Positions 7,969 through 16,170 of a stretch of 35,532 nt of DNA are shown here, one piece after another. The notes below the pieces were generated by a model. The model saw nothing but the letters and a program-made list of their open reading frames with translations. It ran no database searches and was not told the DNA's origin. How positions within the stretch are numbered: position 1 is the stretch's first letter; the number at the start of each line of letters is the position of its first letter. Source of the stretch: a virus; the IMG/VR virus record IMGVR_UViG_3300032087_000746, positions 1 to 35,532 of that record. One strand, written 5' to 3'. The translations under genes were made by a program, and so were the position numbers.

Positions 7969-8949
7969 TTATGAGATTAAGTCCAGAAAAACATCCGCAG
8001 CATCACGTGCATTACCTGTTTTCGCTAGCCTTTCTCGTTTAGCCTGTACCGCCTTCTTAGCCTTTTGGGTCTTAGTTTGCGGTGTACCAGACTTAACAAC
8101 CTTGGGAACTGGTTTGGCCCTTTTAACACCTTTGGCAACCTGGTCTTGTAGCATGGCTTTGTGCAAGACCATGACGACCCGGTGATCGGTGATGCCATCT
8201 ACATCCTGCTCTGAAAATCCCAGACCAAGAGCATAGTTGCGCAGGTCGTTCTTCAGAGTAGAGTTAGGATCGGCATACTCTGGTAGCTTCTGCACAAGAA
8301 GTTCAGCCTCTTGCTGAATTTTTTCCTGTAGCACACTGGCCATTTCTGCTTCGTTCTGCTGCTGAACCCGATAACGCTCGTTGTTCAGTTCAGCAATTTT
8401 GTCCTTGGCCTCTTGGTACTCTAACCGTTTCTCCATGTATTCCATGGGGTCACTGTCTTTGAGTTCCTGCCAGTTAATGTTCTCATAACGCTGAAGCTCA
8501 GCATTCTGATTAGCTGACATGTTTTCAAGCACCTGCGCATACTGATTACGCTCTGCTTGAACGGCCTGTAGATTGGCTTCGTAGGCTTTACGCTGTTCCG
8601 CTAAAGACTGCGACTTACGGGTATAGTCCGCCTGCCGCTGGTATCCGTTCCGTAGCTCGTCAAGAGTAACCTCAAATTCTTCACCGTCGATCTTGACAGT
8701 GTAAGAGGTGTCCGTCTGTGCATCCGGTTCTTCTACCTCGTACTCTACTTCGTCAGATTCGAGAGCTTCCTCCGCTTCTTCCTCATCAAAGGCTTCAGCT
8801 TCGGCGACTTCGTACTCCTCTCCCGTATCGTCAGATTCTTCGACTGCTTGTTCTGGATTGGTGGTCTCCTCACTTCCAAACATGACATCGAACATGCTAA
8901 GTTTCGGCTCGGTGACTTCCCCTTCGGGATTGGTCTGTGCCTCACTCAT
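7969..8949 (-). CDS. Capsid scaffold protein
   Basis: The 326-aa product has a strongly acidic first 80 residues, made largely of Glu and Asp. A short beta segment follows (TSYTVKIDGEEFEVTLDEL), then long coiled-coil stretches from about residue 105 to 220, and a basic Lys/Arg-rich C-terminus near residues 275-310. This layout, and the position immediately before the capsid gene, are typical of phage scaffolds, whose basic tail binds the inside of capsid subunits. It would be lost from mature heads. No protease motif is visible. Confidence 0.88.
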   Translation of the reverse strand: MSEAQTNPEGEVTEPKLSMFDVMFGSEETTNPEQAVEESDDTGEEYEVAEAEAFDEEEAEEALESDEVEYEVEEPDAQTDTSYTVKIDGEEFEVTLDELRNGYQRQADYTRKSQSLAEQRKAYEANLQAVQAERNQYAQVLENMSANQNAELQRYENINWQELKDSDPMEYMEKRLEYQEAKDKIAELNNERYRVQQQNEAEMASVLQEKIQQEAELLVQKLPEYADPNSTLKNDLRNYALGLGFSEQDVDGITDHRVVMVLHKAMLQDQVAKGVKRAKPVPKVVKSGTPQTKTQKAKKAVQAKRERLAKTGNARDAADVFLDLIS

Positions 8950-8954
8950 TGTAT

Positions 8955-9179
8955 TTACCTTTCTGTGTTTTCAATTTTGTCGCTATGGATGGTCGCTTCT
9001 AGGTCTTCCTGTATGGAACGCAAAGCATTAAGTTTCATCCAACATAGTTCTCTCTCTTCTGTAGTGTCAGCTATGCCCCATTGAGAGATCAAGTCATTGC
9101 TGATTCGTTCTAGTGTGTCTTTGAATACAGGGTTGTTCAAAATTGCACTAGCTTGGTTGGCTCTTTCTCTAGAGTCCAT
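8955..9179 (-). CDS. Small conserved helical protein before scaffold, 74 aa
   Basis: ATG 9179 lies two bases after the TAA of the 58-aa gene, and its stop is five bases before the scaffold start. The product is wholly helical in appearance, with RANQASAILNNPVFKD and a Glu-rich middle (TTEERELCWMKLNALRSI). Small proteins of this pattern sit beside scaffold genes in many marine podoviruses, so a head-assembly role is plausible. Confidence 0.7.
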   Translation of the reverse strand: MDSRERANQASAILNNPVFKDTLERISNDLISQWGIADTTEERELCWMKLNALRSIQEDLEATIHSDKIENTER

Positions 9180-9181
9180 TA

Positions 9182-9358
9182 TTATTTTCTCTTTCTGGCT
9201 TTCATCTGTGCTGTTTTAGATAGCTCAGAAAAATGAAAAAGTTTCTTGCTGTTTTTTCCGTGACGTGCGCCGCTATGAAGCTCACCATTAGGCATCTTAT
9301 GAGTGCCTCCGGTGTGCTTGGTACCGTCTCGAAAATAATGTGCAACACCTTTTGCCAT
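9182..9358 (-). CDS. Small basic His/Lys-rich protein, 58 aa
   Basis: A 59-codon frame runs from ATG 9358 to TAA at 9182. It begins MAKGVAHYFRDG, continues GTHKMPNGELHSG, and ends in a basic cluster. I recall similar short proteins next to head genes in cyanophages and other marine podoviruses. The ATG shares a base with the stop of the 19-aa frame upstream. A structural or DNA-binding role is possible, but no function is established. Confidence 0.7.
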   Translation of the reverse strand: MAKGVAHYFRDGTKHTGGTHKMPNGELHSGARHGKNSKKLFHFSELSKTAQMKARKRK

Positions 9359-9417
9359 TATTTCTTCTTCTTCTTTTTATTCTTGGTGGACTTCTTTGGC
9401 ATTTTCTTTCCGTACAT
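9358..9417 (-). CDS. Lysine-rich micropeptide, 19 aa
   Basis: A 20-codon frame starts at ATG 9417 with GGAG seven bases upstream and stops in a TAATG overlap with the next gene. Twelve of 19 residues are Lys (MYGKKMPKKSTKN followed by six Lys). The good ribosome site and exact one-base coupling argue that it is translated, although it is very short. Condensing DNA or binding the acidic scaffold are guesses. Confidence 0.55.
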   Translation of the reverse strand: MYGKKMPKKSTKNKKKKKK

Positions 9418-9426
9418 GGTTTTCTC

Positions 9427-9678
9427 CTACCATTTTTTGCAAGACCAATATCTTGCGGTGAGTTTACTAGGCGGGCTGGTGTCACATTTGTGTCTAGCCC
9501 TGAAACTCTTGCGACGCTTAGGCTGATCCTTCTTGATAGACATATTCGGATCGCCAAACCTGACCAGTCTGACTTTGTCTCCCTGCTTTGCAAGCACGGC
9601 AAACTTCTTGGATTTGCCCGGAGTCCTTTTAGGTTTATTATATCCGGAGAACCGCTCGCCTCTGTAGTTGATTGCCAT
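9427..9678 (-). CDS. Basic conserved phage protein, 83 aa
   Basis: This starts at ATG 9678 with motifs RGERFSGYNKPKRTPGKSKK, then AVLAKQGDKVRLVRFGD and RRKSFRARHKCD, ending in an aromatic tail with ARYW and KKW. I recognise the 'AVLAKxGDxxxLxRFG ... RRKxFKARH ... AYW' pattern from conserved small proteins near structural genes in marine phages, whose function is unknown to me. Its stop lies nine bases before the lysine-rich micropeptide. Confidence 0.75.
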   Translation of the reverse strand: MAINYRGERFSGYNKPKRTPGKSKKFAVLAKQGDKVRLVRFGDPNMSIKKDQPKRRKSFRARHKCDTSPPSKLTARYWSCKKW

Positions 9679-9679
9679 G

Positions 9680-10168
9680 TTAGGTCTTTATGATAAAGTT
9701 AATCGGCTGAACCTTCAGGGTGTCTGTACCAGTGGCTGCGCTTGCGCTCACCGCTGTGCCTAGCACAAAGCTGCCACCTACACCTACGGGAAAATATGTG
9801 CGATAATCTGGTACGTTAAAGTTAGAACCCGATCCGCCAAAGGTGGTGCCTATCACAGCGTACAGTTCTGAATACGTTGTGGTAGAATATGAGCTACCGT
9901 CGCATAGCAGAAAGTCATTGATACCGCTGATAGTCTGGGTGGTAGGAATGGTATTAGAGGCATACATCAAGACGCTGCCAGTTTCAAAGCCCAGCTTGTT
10001 CATCTGTGCCGCAGTGGGGTTTACAGCTGTGGTGGACAGATTAGGAAACTGGGTCTGTAGGACAGACTTGATTAGCCTGAGATGATCGTCTCCTTCGGAG
10101 ATGTTATCGCCAGCTGCCGGGTATGCCGTGTTAAGCTGGCTAATATAGCTGGCGGATTCTACCGTCAT
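9680..10168 (-). CDS. Tail-collar domain protein (short fibre or adhesin part)
   Basis: The 162-aa product has an N-terminal segment (AGDNISEGDDHLRLIKSVLQ) common to phage fibre subunits. A phage tail-collar pattern covers about residues 87-125: LLCDGSSYSTTTYSELYAVIG, then FGGSGSNFNVPDYRTYFPVG. It probably helps form or tip a tail fibre. It is the first gene after the strong minus promoter at 10187-10215, with an AAGGAAG ribosome site. It lies apart from the long fibre gene, and the two may work together at the host surface. Confidence 0.8.
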   Translation of the reverse strand: MTVESASYISQLNTAYPAAGDNISEGDDHLRLIKSVLQTQFPNLSTTAVNPTAAQMNKLGFETGSVLMYASNTIPTTQTISGINDFLLCDGSSYSTTTYSELYAVIGTTFGGSGSNFNVPDYRTYFPVGVGGSFVLGTAVSASAATGTDTLKVQPINFIIKT

Positions 10169-10186
10169 CTTTCACTTCCTTTTCCT

Positions 10187-10215
10187 ATTATAGCACGATT
10201 ACAGTGGTTTGTCAA
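10187..10215 (-). promoter_or_regulatory. Consensus sigma-70 promoter for head genes
   Basis: On the minus strand TTGACA (10210-10215) and TATAAT (10187-10192) are separated by exactly 17 bases. TG precedes the -10 with one base between, the extended -10 arrangement. Every consensus base is present. The predicted start near 10180 leaves a leader of about 12 bases before the tail-collar gene. The -35 overlaps the stop codon of the 65-aa gene. It would drive collar, small basic, scaffold and capsid genes using host RNA polymerase. Confidence 0.88.
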
Positions 10216-10409
10216 ACTGCCAGGTTTTGTTCACAAGATGACTTTATCAGCTCAACGCTTGGCATTTGTGTTATAGTGTTTTCAACGGAGAGCTTATAGA
10301 CTTCGCACTGTTCTTTTGTTTCAAACGGCCCGGTCATTGCTTTTTCACTTACTTGATTACCACTGGCCATCATTATGGGTAGTAAAATTACAGACAGGTA
10401 ATAAAACAT
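10212..10409 (-). CDS. Small secreted or membrane protein, 65 aa
   Basis: The N-terminus (MFYYLSVILLPIMMASG) is a hydrophobic signal-like segment, followed by a soluble domain with two cysteines (C35, C59) that could form a disulphide in the periplasm. There is no lipobox. The ATG at 10409 is one base past the upstream TAA region and has no clear ribosome site, so re-initiation is likely. Envelope modification or superinfection exclusion are possible but unproven. Confidence 0.55.
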   Translation of the reverse strand: MFYYLSVILLPIMMASGNQVSEKAMTGPFETKEQCEVYKLSVENTITQMPSVELIKSSCEQNLAV

Positions 10410-10412
10410 CGG

Positions 10413-10631
10413 TTAAGTTTCAGCTTCTGAACTATTTTCAAGAGAGCTAGAAAGCATATTTACAAACGCATCTTTACCAACCCGTAGCTGATCTAGGTTG
10501 AACTGTGCCGAAACGAGTTTCCTGTCTAGGTCAGCGATGTGGTTGATCATCGTCTGCTGCTCCGGAGACATGTCCTCGTACTTATACTCAACGTCGTCGA
10601 TGGTAATGGGGGTCTTTTCATTTTTTCCCAT
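10413..10631 (-). CDS. Small conserved phage protein, DUF6447-like, 72 aa
   Basis: ATG 10631 has AGGAG nine bases upstream and is preferred over a start 17 codons earlier. The product reads TITIDDVEYKYEDM followed by SPEQQTMINHIADLDRKL, a short beta hairpin and then a helix, similar to the DUF6447 pattern seen in cyanophage tail-fibre neighbourhoods. The family assignment is from memory. It may be a fibre accessory or chaperone given its location. Confidence 0.65.
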   Translation of the reverse strand: MGKNEKTPITIDDVEYKYEDMSPEQQTMINHIADLDRKLVSAQFNLDQLRVGKDAFVNMLSSSLENSSEAET

Positions 10632-10659
10632 TGTATCTACTCCTTTGGTTATGTGGCGG

Positions 10660-10980
10660 TTAAACTGCCCACGGGGTGCCACTGCCCTCAGTGGGGTTAT
10701 GTTGTTCAGCTATCTGTGCTGCCACGTTAGCCTCAATTGCGGCAACTTCTTCGTCGCCAATCGCAGCCTTTGCCCATGCAATTACCTGCTCTTCGGTAAG
10801 ATCATTGTAAGCGATAAAGCTGCTAAGATCGTCGGTCGCGATATTAACGCTGCCATAAACTCGACCAAAACATTCGTCATCGTCGATGTCTGTGCATTCC
10901 CAATGCACGTTGTTGATCACGTTTGAGTTGCCGTCGATCTCGGTTGCATAGTCGCAACTCACTGCTTTCCATGTTGCCAT
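10660..10980 (-). CDS. Conserved fibre-neighbour protein, 106 aa
   Basis: The start is ATG 10980, with AGGAG seven bases upstream. A longer reading from 11010 lacks this. Residues 1-50 look like beta strands (MATWKAVSCDYATEIDGN). The second half is helical with the pattern DLTEEQVIAWAKAAIGDEEV and ends GTPWAV. Comparable small proteins follow tail fibre genes in marine phages, with unknown function. It lies in the tail-fibre transcription unit, 11 bases after the 50-aa gene. Confidence 0.68.
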   Translation of the reverse strand: MATWKAVSCDYATEIDGNSNVINNVHWECTDIDDDECFGRVYGSVNIATDDLSSFIAYNDLTEEQVIAWAKAAIGDEEVAAIEANVAAQIAEQHNPTEGSGTPWAV

Positions 10981-10991
10981 TTGTTTGCTCC

Positions 10992-11144
10992 TTATCCTAT
11001 GGGGTTCCAACCCGTGTTGTCCGGGTCAATTTGGTTGAGCCACGCATCACGCAGCTTTGGGTCTTCTTGCATATGTTCCTGCCACTGCCGCTCACTGATT
11101 TGTCCGCTGCGATAACAGGTTACGAGAAGTTCTTGCTCGAGCAT
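10992..11144 (-). CDS. Small fibre-coupled protein, 50 aa
   Basis: ATG 11144 shares its A with the TGA of the tail fibre gene (TGATG). The product is hydrophilic and helical (MLEQELLVTCYRSGQ, then ERQWQEHMQEDPKLRDAW). A product that shows helix-rich, acidic character and is coupled to a fibre gene may be a fibre assembly helper. That is inference from position only. Confidence 0.62.
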   Translation of the reverse strand: MLEQELLVTCYRSGQISERQWQEHMQEDPKLRDAWLNQIDPDNTGWNPIG

Positions 11145-13513
11145 CACGCAGTCTCCAGCGCAACGATACGCGCTTCGAGTGCTTCAATTTTGGTAAGTGC
11201 TTCCTGAAGTGCAGCGGTTAAAACAGGAACAAGTTTGCTCTGGTCGATGCCCTGATATTCAGGATTGCCGTCAGCATCGACCGCATCTTTTTCGCCGTGC
11301 ACAGCCTCCGGCACAATGCCCGAAACCTCGTGAGCTACGAAGCCATCAACAGTCGTGTCGGGGTCCGCAATGAAGTTGAATCGGCTTGGTTTCAAAAGTT
11401 TGACGCGATCAATCGCGCCATCAATCGCAACAACATTTTCCTTCAAACGATAGTCCGAGGTTGTATTGAACGCGGTGGCACTGGCCGTGACAGAAATAGA
11501 GCCCACTTGACTGCCGTTGTATCTAAGCGACTGAACTGAACCCGTTGTTGTAATTCGGTTCAAAATTGAACAGACATTAGATGCTCTGGAAAAACGTGCG
11601 GCTTCGCTGTTATTAAACCAGAAACCTTGGCCGGTGCTGTCTGACCCAACACTGGAAGTTGTAGCAATACCAAAATCTCCGGCACTTGAGATACGCATGG
11701 CTTCTGAGTTATCGACATAAAAACGTGCGGCATTTGATGTCTTTAAAAAGAAATGACCACTACCTGCGTCTGCTTGAATAAAATGGTCTACGTCATTACC
11801 ATCGGTAAAGTATACTGTTGATGAAGAACCTGCTGAACTACGCTTAAAACGTGCAGTAGCAAGAGTTGGCACATTAACGTCCAAAGAGTATGCAGGACTA
11901 CTCGTCCCAATACCGACATTGCCGCTGCCATTTACTAAGAAATGGTCTGTTGGGGAACCACTTGCAAAACCACGTACACGGAAAGCACCGTTGTTAGTGT
12001 TGTTTTGAAGATTTAGGTACAGCGTCCCACCAGCTTGAACAAATGTGGACTCTTGGTCTGTGCCGTCAGTATCCGTAAGGCGTAGCTCTGGTTGACCCGA
12101 AGCAATTTCTAATTCAACCGCAGGCGAACTTGTCCCAATGCCGACGTTTCCGTTTTCGTCGATACGCATACGTTCATTTGTGCCGCCAGTGCGAAATAAA
12201 ATTTCCCCACTAGACTGTAGCGCATCAATATTAAGATTGGGGTTAGATGCAGATGTGCCTAACCGCCACATATCACCACTTACAGACGAATTACCTGTTA
12301 CATAAACACGATTAGTGTCTGAGGTGATGAGTTCTAACGCTTCAAAAGAACCTGCCCCACTAAATGTGCCCTTACCTGCAACGGTAAGCGGTGTAGTAGG
12401 TGACGAAGTACCAATACCGACGTTGCCGCTGCTGTCGATTCGCATACGCTCTGAGGCATTGACACTAAACCGCATCGCTTCGCTTGTACGATCCAGCATA
12501 ATGTAGTTAGCATCTGCATCAGCAAAATTGTCGTGGTCAAAAACAATCGCGGGGTTGGCTCCAGCACTACCCGTGTCCGTCCGAATAGTCCCACCGACGT
12601 GCAGCTTCGTGCCCAGCGCCGTGTCAACCGTGGTAACTCCAAGCCCGACATTTTCGCTGCTGTCGATGGTAATAGCTGTGCTGGTAGCATTGTCGTCAAT
12701 GCCGGTGCTAGTAAACGTCGTGAACGTACCCGCCGCCGCGCTAGAACCGCCAATAACAGTGCCGTCTATAGCACCACCATCAATATTGACGTTGTTGGCC
12801 GCTTGCGTAGATATGGTCCCAAGACCAAGGTTAGACCGTGCGGTAGCAGCGTCAGAAGCACCAGTACCACCATCGGCAACTGCAAGATCTGTAATCCCCG
12901 TCACACTACCGCCGGTAATCGCAGCATTGCTAGTGGTCATGGTGGAGAACGTACCTGCTCCAGAGCTAGATCCGCCAATCGTGGTGCCGTCGATTGTGCC
13001 GCCGTTTATATCTACAGTAGTGACGCTACCTAAGTCAGACCAAGTTCCAGTGAGAGCGCCACCTCCTGTAGCATTTAACGAAGTAAACGTACCCGCCGCT
13101 GCACTGGTGCCACCGATTGTGGTGCCATCAATAGTGCCGCCGTTGATGTCGGCAGTGGTAACAGTTCCAAGGTCAGTGATCGTCTGGCCCGCAAAGGTGC
13201 TCGTGCCAGCGGCGGTAATACCACCGTCCTTAACGAGCAGAGAGTCAATCGTTACGCCGGAAGCGGCGGTCGTCTCGCTGATGGTATTCGTAGTGATTGC
13301 GTCGCCGGACGATACAATGATATTTGTACCATCGGTCGTATTGCCACCCAAAAGAACTGGCGCAAGAGCACCGCCCACAGCATTACGAAAAACAGATAGC
13401 TGAATTTTTTTTGTAGCCTGCTCACTTACGTCTACAATTGGAACAACATCATCATCAGCCCACTGAACAGAACTAAGTTCAGTAAGCGCTGTAATTTTTT
13501 TGTTTGTAGCCAC
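11144..13513 (-). CDS. Tail fibre/spike with C-terminal S74 chaperone domain, 789 aa
   Basis: The gene starts at GTG 13513, directly after the upstream TAG, with GGAGG nearby. The N-terminal 60 residues probably anchor to the tail. Three copies of a motif (I[ND]GG[TA]IDGT[TV]IGGSSAAAGTF-like) lie at about residues 123, 169 and 244. Three copies of GNVGIGTSSP lie at about 363, 455 and 531. Both are typical of beta-structured adhesins. From about 685 the S74 chaperone domain begins (SDYRLKENV, then FVAHEV), with the S686-D687 dyad for self-release after trimerisation and a final coiled coil at 762-787. It should decide host receptor binding. Confidence 0.88.
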   Translation of the reverse strand: MATNKKITALTELSSVQWADDDVVPIVDVSEQATKKIQLSVFRNAVGGALAPVLLGGNTTDGTNIIVSSGDAITTNTISETTAASGVTIDSLLVKDGGITAAGTSTFAGQTITDLGTVTTADINGGTIDGTTIGGTSAAAGTFTSLNATGGGALTGTWSDLGSVTTVDINGGTIDGTTIGGSSSGAGTFSTMTTSNAAITGGSVTGITDLAVADGGTGASDAATARSNLGLGTISTQAANNVNIDGGAIDGTVIGGSSAAAGTFTTFTSTGIDDNATSTAITIDSSENVGLGVTTVDTALGTKLHVGGTIRTDTGSAGANPAIVFDHDNFADADANYIMLDRTSEAMRFSVNASERMRIDSSGNVGIGTSSPTTPLTVAGKGTFSGAGSFEALELITSDTNRVYVTGNSSVSGDMWRLGTSASNPNLNIDALQSSGEILFRTGGTNERMRIDENGNVGIGTSSPAVELEIASGQPELRLTDTDGTDQESTFVQAGGTLYLNLQNNTNNGAFRVRGFASGSPTDHFLVNGSGNVGIGTSSPAYSLDVNVPTLATARFKRSSAGSSSTVYFTDGNDVDHFIQADAGSGHFFLKTSNAARFYVDNSEAMRISSAGDFGIATTSSVGSDSTGQGFWFNNSEAARFSRASNVCSILNRITTTGSVQSLRYNGSQVGSISVTASATAFNTTSDYRLKENVVAIDGAIDRVKLLKPSRFNFIADPDTTVDGFVAHEVSGIVPEAVHGEKDAVDADGNPEYQGIDQSKLVPVLTAALQEALTKIEALEARIVALETA

Positions 13514-13846
13514 CTATGCCTCCATCCAATCAATAAATACGTAAGCTGTACCAGAACTTGCAATTGCAGCTACTTTCTCACCATCGCCAGCACCGGGAGA
13601 AGAATCAGGACGCACAATAAAATGTTCTTGATCGCCATCGTGGATAAAGCTAGAAGTGCCGTCTGTTGTAGCTGTGGGGTTGTTTCCAATTTTTACATAG
13701 TTTAGCGGAGAACCGCTAGTACCGTGCGCTCTGATTTGAGCAATGCTAGCTCCAAACGGGCAAGTTCCCGACTGAGCGTTTGTGGTTGTAACGCTTATGC
13801 GTTCGCTTTTAACAACCCGGTGGGCATATGGATGCTGGCGAGCCAT
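13514..13846 (-). CDS. Small beta-rich virion protein A, paralogue of the next gene
   Basis: The 110-aa product shares a series of blocks with its upstream neighbour (13847-14149): AQSG, PFG, IA-I, IG-NPTAT, a run F-IR-DSSP, and DGEKVA-I. This marks a tandem duplication. It is predicted to be beta-rich with no catalytic motif. Position between portal and fibre genes suggests a decoration, head-fibre or connector component. The stop codon directly abuts the GTG of the tail fibre gene. Confidence 0.72.
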   Translation of the reverse strand: MARQHPYAHRVVKSERISVTTTNAQSGTCPFGASIAQIRAHGTSGSPLNYVKIGNNPTATTDGTSSFIHDGDQEHFIVRPDSSPGAGDGEKVAAIASSGTAYVFIDWMEA

Positions 13847-14149
13847 TTACCCCTCCAAGAACGTAACGTTTACCGTGGCTGTTCCAATGCTGGCAACTTT
13901 TTCTCCGTCCGTTGCAGTAGGAGAACTATCTCCACGGATAACAAAATAATCCGCATCAGCCGGATCAATTCGCGTACCCGCTGCCGTGGCAGTTGGGTTA
14001 GGTCCGATTACGATGTTAACAGCAGCACTGGTTGCAATGCGAGCAATGGTGCAGCCAAAGGGAGCACGTCCGCTCTGCGCACTGGTGCCTGTGCTGGTGA
14101 TGTTCTCGCTGCTGATAATGCGAGAAGCAATGTTGTTCTGGTAAGCCAT
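13847..14149 (-). CDS. Small beta-rich virion protein B, paralogue of the previous gene
   Basis: The 100-aa product starts MAYQNNIASRIISSENITS and aligns along its whole length with the 110-aa product at 13514-13846. It has the same blocks (AQSGRAPFG, IGPNPTATAAGT, VIRGDSSP, DGEKVASI). The copies have diverged considerably, so the duplication is not recent or is under differing selection. It lies two bases after the portal gene stop. A capsid decoration or tail accessory role is likely but unproven. Confidence 0.72.
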   Translation of the reverse strand: MAYQNNIASRIISSENITSTGTSAQSGRAPFGCTIARIATSAAVNIVIGPNPTATAAGTRIDPADADYFVIRGDSSPTATDGEKVASIGTATVNVTFLEG

Positions 14150-14151
14150 GT

Positions 14152-16170
14152 CTATGCCTTTATGTTTTTGTCAGAGTTCATTTCAAATCCTAGCTCAATG
14201 CCTTTGAGCTTCAGTTCTTCTTCTTTCAGCGCCATTTGATGCTCTACTTCCATGCGCTCAAGTTCCAGCTTGGCTGCCTTGATTTCAAGTTCTTTTGCCT
14301 TGACCTCTGCTTCAAGCTGCGTGGCCTGTGCAATTGTCATCTGAGCTTGGGCCTGCATTTGGCCTAACTGCTCTTGCGCACTTGGCGGAGGCGGCTCTGT
14401 GGGCGGCGTACTGATAAACTTGTCTACGTTTTTGATACCCATTTCGTCTGCTATTTCGCGAACCAAGTTGTAGACATTATCCGGCTGTATCATACCTTGA
14501 GTCTGTTGTCCAACTTTTTCGATCAGGCCAGCAAAGTTGCTAATGTTCTGTAGCCGGACATCCTGGTCACCGTAGCCAATGCCTACTTCAATGTCTACGT
14601 CTAGGTCTTCTCGCCAGCTGCTAGGATCAATCTGAAAGTAGTTGTTGTTCAGCCGGACAACCTTTTTGCGGTCTTCGTACCGCTGGATCAGGTTGTAGAT
14701 CGACTTGAACATATTCCTTACGCCAGTGTCTGCAAAGACCCTAGCAATTAGCTCCAACCGCCCTTGGGCATTGGTCAGTGCAGCGGTGACTGCACCAGTG
14801 GTTACGTGCGTTTTAAGAACGTCTGCGCTAAGACCCTGCGTCTTGGGATTGACACCAGTGCGACCGCTCTTGATGTCTTCCCAGTACTGAAGCATCTGGA
14901 AGCTGTACGGCTGAAGGCTAGGCGTCTGGATCGGCTGTAGCGCATTGGGGCTACGTGTACGAACAATACCACCGGGCCTGTTGGTCAGCAGGTCGTCAAT
15001 GTTGACTTGGCCTTCTACAACTTGGAACCTGCCATTGTTGGACAGGTACATATTGTCTAGCAGGTTTCTGGTCAGCGTAGACCGAATCAGCTGAATGTCT
15101 TCTACCGTTTCTGCTACAGACAGTCCATAGAACTTGTGCGGAATCGGAATAGGACAAACGGTGCTGAACGGGATGTAGTCGATAGGCTCAATGTCTAGCA
15201 ACTCTGAACCAGCGTGGCAGATTTTGTGCAGGACGCTGATTCCACTGCCGTCCATGTCCAGCTTGACATAGGACTCATAAACCTGGACAATCATTTCGCT
15301 GTCAGCGGCAGCTTGGTTAGGATATACGTCCGTGGAGTCATAGGCATGTCTGGCCATGTACTCTTGACTGGTGGTGATATCGTCTGCACCACCTGTGTAG
15401 CCGGGGAGGTCTTCCACCACGTCCGGATCAAATCCCATCTGGAGCAGTTCGCTCTTAGACTTGTGCGAACGATGGCAAATGAACCGAGCATCTTCTAACG
15501 TCTTGGCACCACGGTTGATCAGGAACTCTTCCGGTGGTACGTTTTCAATGGTGACCTTGCCCTCCATCGATGTCCTTGCAAAGGTGACATCGTGGAAGAC
15601 CTCTTCGACCTGCACTATGTCTCCGGTGAACGGATCGGCCTGCTCGCTGATCGTTACCGTTTCTTCATGCTCTACAACTTCTAACTCTTCGTCCTGCTGG
15701 AGCAGCGAGTATTCCTGCTCTGTAAGGTTCTGATATGACTCTGTGGTGGTCTTTTCGACCTCTTCCCAGTAGTGTTTGACGATGCCAACCTTCTGCATCA
15801 GCGCGTCAAGGAACATGTTATATAGCACCATAAACCCGTCGTTCTGCTTGTAGAACACGTGATTTACGTACTTGGTGGCCTGTTCTGCCACCTCCTCATC
15901 CTCTGGACCCTCTGGTACAAACTTGACCACCCTGTCTCCAGCTGTGAAGATGCGCATCAGGCTGGGCATCATCCACATCAGGGTGTCTTGGACATCGGTG
16001 ACTACGACTTGGCTACGTCCGTCTTCCTCGTTACCAAAGGGTTCTCCATAGAAATACTCCATGGCTCGTTCGCGCTGGGAGCTTATCTCGGAATCCATGT
16101 AGTCCGAGGAGCCGTTGATCTCGCTTTCTACAAGACCAATGATTTCCTCTTCAGTCATATTATGAGCCAT
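14152..16170 (-). CDS. Portal protein
   Basis: The 672-aa product forms the dodecameric ring at one head vertex through which DNA is packed and ejected. The N-terminus (SSQRERAMEYFYGEPFGNEEDGRSQVVVTDV, split by charged turns) and the following MMPSLMRIF match the podovirus portal family related to P22/SU10. The core contains IPHKFYGLSVAETVEDIQLIRS and SADVLKTHVTTG. The last 75 residues are a Gln/Glu/Lys coiled coil after a Pro-rich hinge, perhaps a barrel. It lies between terL and the capsid module. ATG 16170 overlaps the upstream small gene by 11 bases. Confidence 0.9.
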   Translation of the reverse strand: MAHNMTEEEIIGLVESEINGSSDYMDSEISSQRERAMEYFYGEPFGNEEDGRSQVVVTDVQDTLMWMMPSLMRIFTAGDRVVKFVPEGPEDEEVAEQATKYVNHVFYKQNDGFMVLYNMFLDALMQKVGIVKHYWEEVEKTTTESYQNLTEQEYSLLQQDEELEVVEHEETVTISEQADPFTGDIVQVEEVFHDVTFARTSMEGKVTIENVPPEEFLINRGAKTLEDARFICHRSHKSKSELLQMGFDPDVVEDLPGYTGGADDITTSQEYMARHAYDSTDVYPNQAAADSEMIVQVYESYVKLDMDGSGISVLHKICHAGSELLDIEPIDYIPFSTVCPIPIPHKFYGLSVAETVEDIQLIRSTLTRNLLDNMYLSNNGRFQVVEGQVNIDDLLTNRPGGIVRTRSPNALQPIQTPSLQPYSFQMLQYWEDIKSGRTGVNPKTQGLSADVLKTHVTTGAVTAALTNAQGRLELIARVFADTGVRNMFKSIYNLIQRYEDRKKVVRLNNNYFQIDPSSWREDLDVDIEVGIGYGDQDVRLQNISNFAGLIEKVGQQTQGMIQPDNVYNLVREIADEMGIKNVDKFISTPPTEPPPPSAQEQLGQMQAQAQMTIAQATQLEAEVKAKELEIKAAKLELERMEVEHQMALKEEELKLKGIELGFEMNSDKNIKA

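Noticed and set aside
12528-13403. A 291-codon plus-strand frame opposite the tail fibre
   Set aside because: It mirrors the repeated Gly/Thr code of the fibre and is low-complexity (Val/Pro/Ala). No start signal is present.
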